Shown: one piece after another, positions 16,201-17,984 of the stretch
Numbering within the stretch: position 1 is the stretch's first letter
Layout of the letters: every line of letters starts with the position of its first letter
Source of the DNA: Anaerolineales bacterium UBA832
GTDB lineage: Bacteria; Chloroflexota; Anaerolineae; Anaerolineales; UBA11657
Direction: 5' to 3'
Length of the DNA stretch: 17,984 nucleotides
Assembly (NCBI GenBank): GCA_002296125.1
Contig: DBHI01000099.1
Coordinates: 1 to 17,984, forward strand
Made by a program: the position numbers and the translations under genes
Notes under the pieces: generated by a model
Told to the model about the DNA's origin: nothing
The model's database searches: none
The model's input: the letters and a program-made list of their open reading frames with translations, nothing else

Positions 16201-17984
16201 AAAAAATAAAACTCTAAAAGCCATTTACCTAACAAGAGCTGGAGATGCTCTAATGTCGCAACAACAAAAACCTCAAGCGATATCCATGTGGCAAAAAGCA
16301 CTACTTGAAGACCCCGAAAACCTAGAGCTTCAGAAAAAATTAGGCAAAGCTTTGATGTCACAAAATAGATATGAAGAAGCTAGCATAGCATTTGAAAATG
16401 CCATTGAACATAGTAATAAGAGCTCTACAGCCATACTAGGTGCTGCTGAGGCAGCAATGGCTTCTGGTGAAAAACACCGAGCATACAGACATCTCAAAAA
16501 CATGGGTATAGACGGATTAAAAGATGCAGATGACTATTATAAAGCTGGTCTTTTACATTTCCAATTAAACAATTATGATGCTGCTATAGCTGCTTTGAAA
16601 ATCTCAGTAGATTTAGAACCTGACAAAGCACTCTATAGATCAATGTTAGCTAGAATATTTGGATTAACTAACAATATACTTGGAGCAACTAATGAGGCAG
16701 AAATAGCCTTAAGTCATAGCACAACTGATATAGATGTGCTCACCAATACAGGTATAGCTCTCTTACATAGCCAAAAACACGAACTAGCTCTGAAATCCTT
16801 CTATCAAGCTGTAGATTCAATTGATGTAGATGCAAAATCATTGTTATCTATAGCAACAGCATTAATTGAACACCAAGAAAAAAAGAGATTGTATGAGAAA
16901 AAAGACTATAGATCTAAAGAAGAAAAAGAAATAGTTTCTAAATGCTTAGACGTCTTAACTAACATAGGTTGTGATCCCCTTATACTACAAGAATGGTTAG
17001 CTAGAGCTCAATCTCTAATTGGTGATGTAGACACTGCTATTCCAGCACTAGAATTAGTAGCAGATCAGACTAGTAATCCAGAAGTTTATTGTTCACTAGC
17101 TACATCTTATCGTATCAGTGGACAAATGACAAAAGCTGAAGAATATATCAGATGGATATTAGATAGATATCCTGACCACATAAATGCAATTCTAGAAATC
17201 AGTAACATATATGCATTAAACAAGGATTATGAAAATCAAATTGACTGGCTAAAACGAGCCATAGAGTTATCTAACAATAATGCTGTACCCCATTATATGC
17301 TTGGTAAAGCTTATCTAATTTTGAATGATCTAGATCATGCGATAAAATCACTAGAAATGGCAATCAAAATAGAACCTGGACATTCAACGTGGCATTTTGA
17401 AATAGGACGTTTATACCAAGAAACAGAAAAATCGGAAACTGCCTTGTCTCACTTCCTTCAAGCAGTACAACTCTCTAAAGAACAAAGGATAGATAATTCA
17501 TTAAGTTTAGAATATCAAATTCAACTTGCAAGATCATATTTTGCCGATGGTGATTTTGATGCTGCCCGCACACAATATGATGAAGCACTAACACAAAATC
17601 ATCTTCAAGATGATTTATTAACTGAATCCGGAATAGTTTGCATGCATCAAGGTGATACCAAATCAGCATTAGATAGATTTGAACAAGCACTCACTCTATC
17701 GCCTGCAAACATCAAAGCTCTTGAAGGTGCACTGGAAGCATCAAGAATACTTAATGACACACAAAAGTCAGAAAGTTATGCGCTAAAATTACTCAAACAA
17801 TCTCCTGATAATGCTATTGCATTGACAACGCTAGCAGAACTATACACCTTACAAGGTGACACAAAAAATGCGATGGTATCCATTAATCACGCTATAGACA
17901 ATACTACTGAACCAGGTCCTATGATTTTGAAAAAAACCAACCTGCTCATATCTTCTTCAAAACATGCAGAAGCTCTCACATATC
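13226..17984 (+). CDS. Giant tetratricopeptide-repeat protein (3' end outside window)
   Basis: The frame is open from the ATG at 13226 to the window end: 1586 complete codons and no stop, so the protein is incomplete. The first 290 or so residues are not clearly TPR (they include WQTGILGLRTISFLIPESSPDPLIWL). From about residue 292 onward, degenerate 34-residue TPR units follow almost without a break. Clear units include DEAIEIYNKALDVSPNN, YEEASIAFENAIEHSN and LDHAIKSLEMAIKIEPGHS. If contiguous, the visible part would hold more than thirty. A charged linker (EHQEKKRLYEKKDYRSKEEKE, near residues 1213-1233) interrupts the array. There is no signal peptide, lipobox or membrane helix, so it is probably a cytoplasmic scaffold. 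No SD precedes the ATG, which lies in a hairpin; an in-frame ATG at 13322 is an alternative. It is 9 bp after the 103-aa membrane protein and shares its sigma-54 promoter. Confidence 0.9.
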   Translation, partial: MLSTYQVTQQITNTLSEPTCSEVLRRLRTSQHMLYACQQSGVLNHLLHFDDSSQLTNWQTGILGLRTISFLIPESSPDPLIWLTKTVQGRERLHNAYTDLYGGVHPPQSENTIDTLIRATESAVALNQELNQSNGEYTRILQEASTNPKLWRLPLTCLYGLTNTKNTFIEKILLEDKFALAELAIEILDSNETIDSQIQIVNHSLDKLSVNSCLQIAKAINNLSNPNLLPLQQSLMIDYSNELTSLTDENANLPELSDSISKHTTYSLLEIETNSEQSIGKLAKTLQASQDFTTRLSIVLGKAALKNQDAVSALAAFEQAKIFGGETSEISVLIAEAKVTLGMYTEAIEILSNMENQIPKGELVLARAYYQNGDLVLAAKTASSIISSLDTPSDLYELATILSDNHSHEEAIKALEKAIPSSKYPSYLLSKLSLELLEVGRIKDARTSAYESVSLDSTSLTNKEILAKTFEYEDEVVSANYEQALMQWENSLKIDPHNANVQLQYAKCALKSNEPKKARDELLKIIENNSIDASSVIEDRNYLGEAHTLLANSLIVLGEVETASSHFQKATQIAPQSPTPWIAIASFHSSQEEYDRAFSALKSGISCIDENNTKAKSDLLLEIGKLQLLTNDNEGAIKSLQESSHLQPDNSHIHHEYGKSLLNNQRHEEAIECLKFASQISPSKGLIWEDLGTAYEQNGDISSAIKSLQRAQTTGVDSEHLSKRIGLLALQTNEYDLSLTNLKTIVSNDSTDTNVLASYGYALEKTSKWDEAIEIYNKALDVSPNNIDLIVRLATCNVALNDYSSAIELLKPIAETNKDNIELQQITATAYINSKLWSEALPFLEQIIILSPDNTLFIKQTALALSKINKEQKAIELLHRASALDPDDANTHSDLSMLYQKSNRWIEAKKSAEIAISLDPSNAIFQKQLADCLSALGESQLAIDTLNTAITNDPTNIHILHSLGEAQYNAKQFKHAYESFIKASNTVQSNHKKNKTLKAIYLTRAGDALMSQQQKPQAISMWQKALLEDPENLELQKKLGKALMSQNRYEEASIAFENAIEHSNKSSTAILGAAEAAMASGEKHRAYRHLKNMGIDGLKDADDYYKAGLLHFQLNNYDAAIAALKISVDLEPDKALYRSMLARIFGLTNNILGATNEAEIALSHSTTDIDVLTNTGIALLHSQKHELALKSFYQAVDSIDVDAKSLLSIATALIEHQEKKRLYEKKDYRSKEEKEIVSKCLDVLTNIGCDPLILQEWLARAQSLIGDVDTAIPALELVADQTSNPEVYCSLATSYRISGQMTKAEEYIRWILDRYPDHINAILEISNIYALNKDYENQIDWLKRAIELSNNNAVPHYMLGKAYLILNDLDHAIKSLEMAIKIEPGHSTWHFEIGRLYQETEKSETALSHFLQAVQLSKEQRIDNSLSLEYQIQLARSYFADGDFDAARTQYDEALTQNHLQDDLLTESGIVCMHQGDTKSALDRFEQALTLSPANIKALEGALEASRILNDTQKSESYALKLLKQSPDNAIALTTLAELYTLQGDTKNAMVSINHAIDNTTEPGPMILKKTNLLISSSKHAEALTY

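Overview
The window is about 18 kb of dense, AT-rich (very roughly one third G+C by eye) bacterial chromosome with no phage, IS or CRISPR content. The gene set (type II thymidine kinase, Hpt, class II tRNA nucleotidyltransferase, one tyrosine recombinase, HflX, a YbdK-type carboxylate-amine ligase, folate-dependent TrmFO, RpoN) fits a free-living bacterium. A Chloroflexota-like lineage is my best guess, but it is weakly supported and I cannot fix the phylum from sequence alone.

Left part (1-8095), housekeeping: tdk, hpt, cca-like and a Xer-type recombinase run on the + strand. Next come a very small membrane-protein ORF, hflX (- strand), a carboxylate-amine ligase (+) and trmFO (-). Most of these genes have no convincing Shine-Dalgarno sequence. 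Several have a -10-like hexamer only 8-10 nt before the ATG, so leaderless or near-leaderless mRNAs are plausible. A 28-bp inverted repeat with dif-like geometry (11-6-11) sits 11 bp after the recombinase gene.

Right part (8138-17984), a self-contained sigma-54 module: rpoN, a soluble PAS-GAF-PAS histidine kinase and an NtrC-type activator form one operon. A large tetratricopeptide-repeat protein (at least 1586 codons, running off the window) and a 103-aa two-helix membrane protein follow directly. I find three -24/-12 (sigma-54) promoters, all with exactly 12 bp from GG to GC: one before rpoN itself (autoregulation), one before the 103-aa/TPR pair, and one before the 61-aa small membrane protein at 3871. 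Each is followed by an SD sequence and a start codon at the right distance.

The activator has receiver and AAA+ domains but no DNA-binding domain, and its GAFTGA loop reads NAFTGA. It may therefore act from solution on every sigma-54 promoter in the cell, so that one kinase signal switches rpoN, two small membrane proteins and the giant TPR scaffold together. The function of that output is unknown and is the most interesting question in this window.
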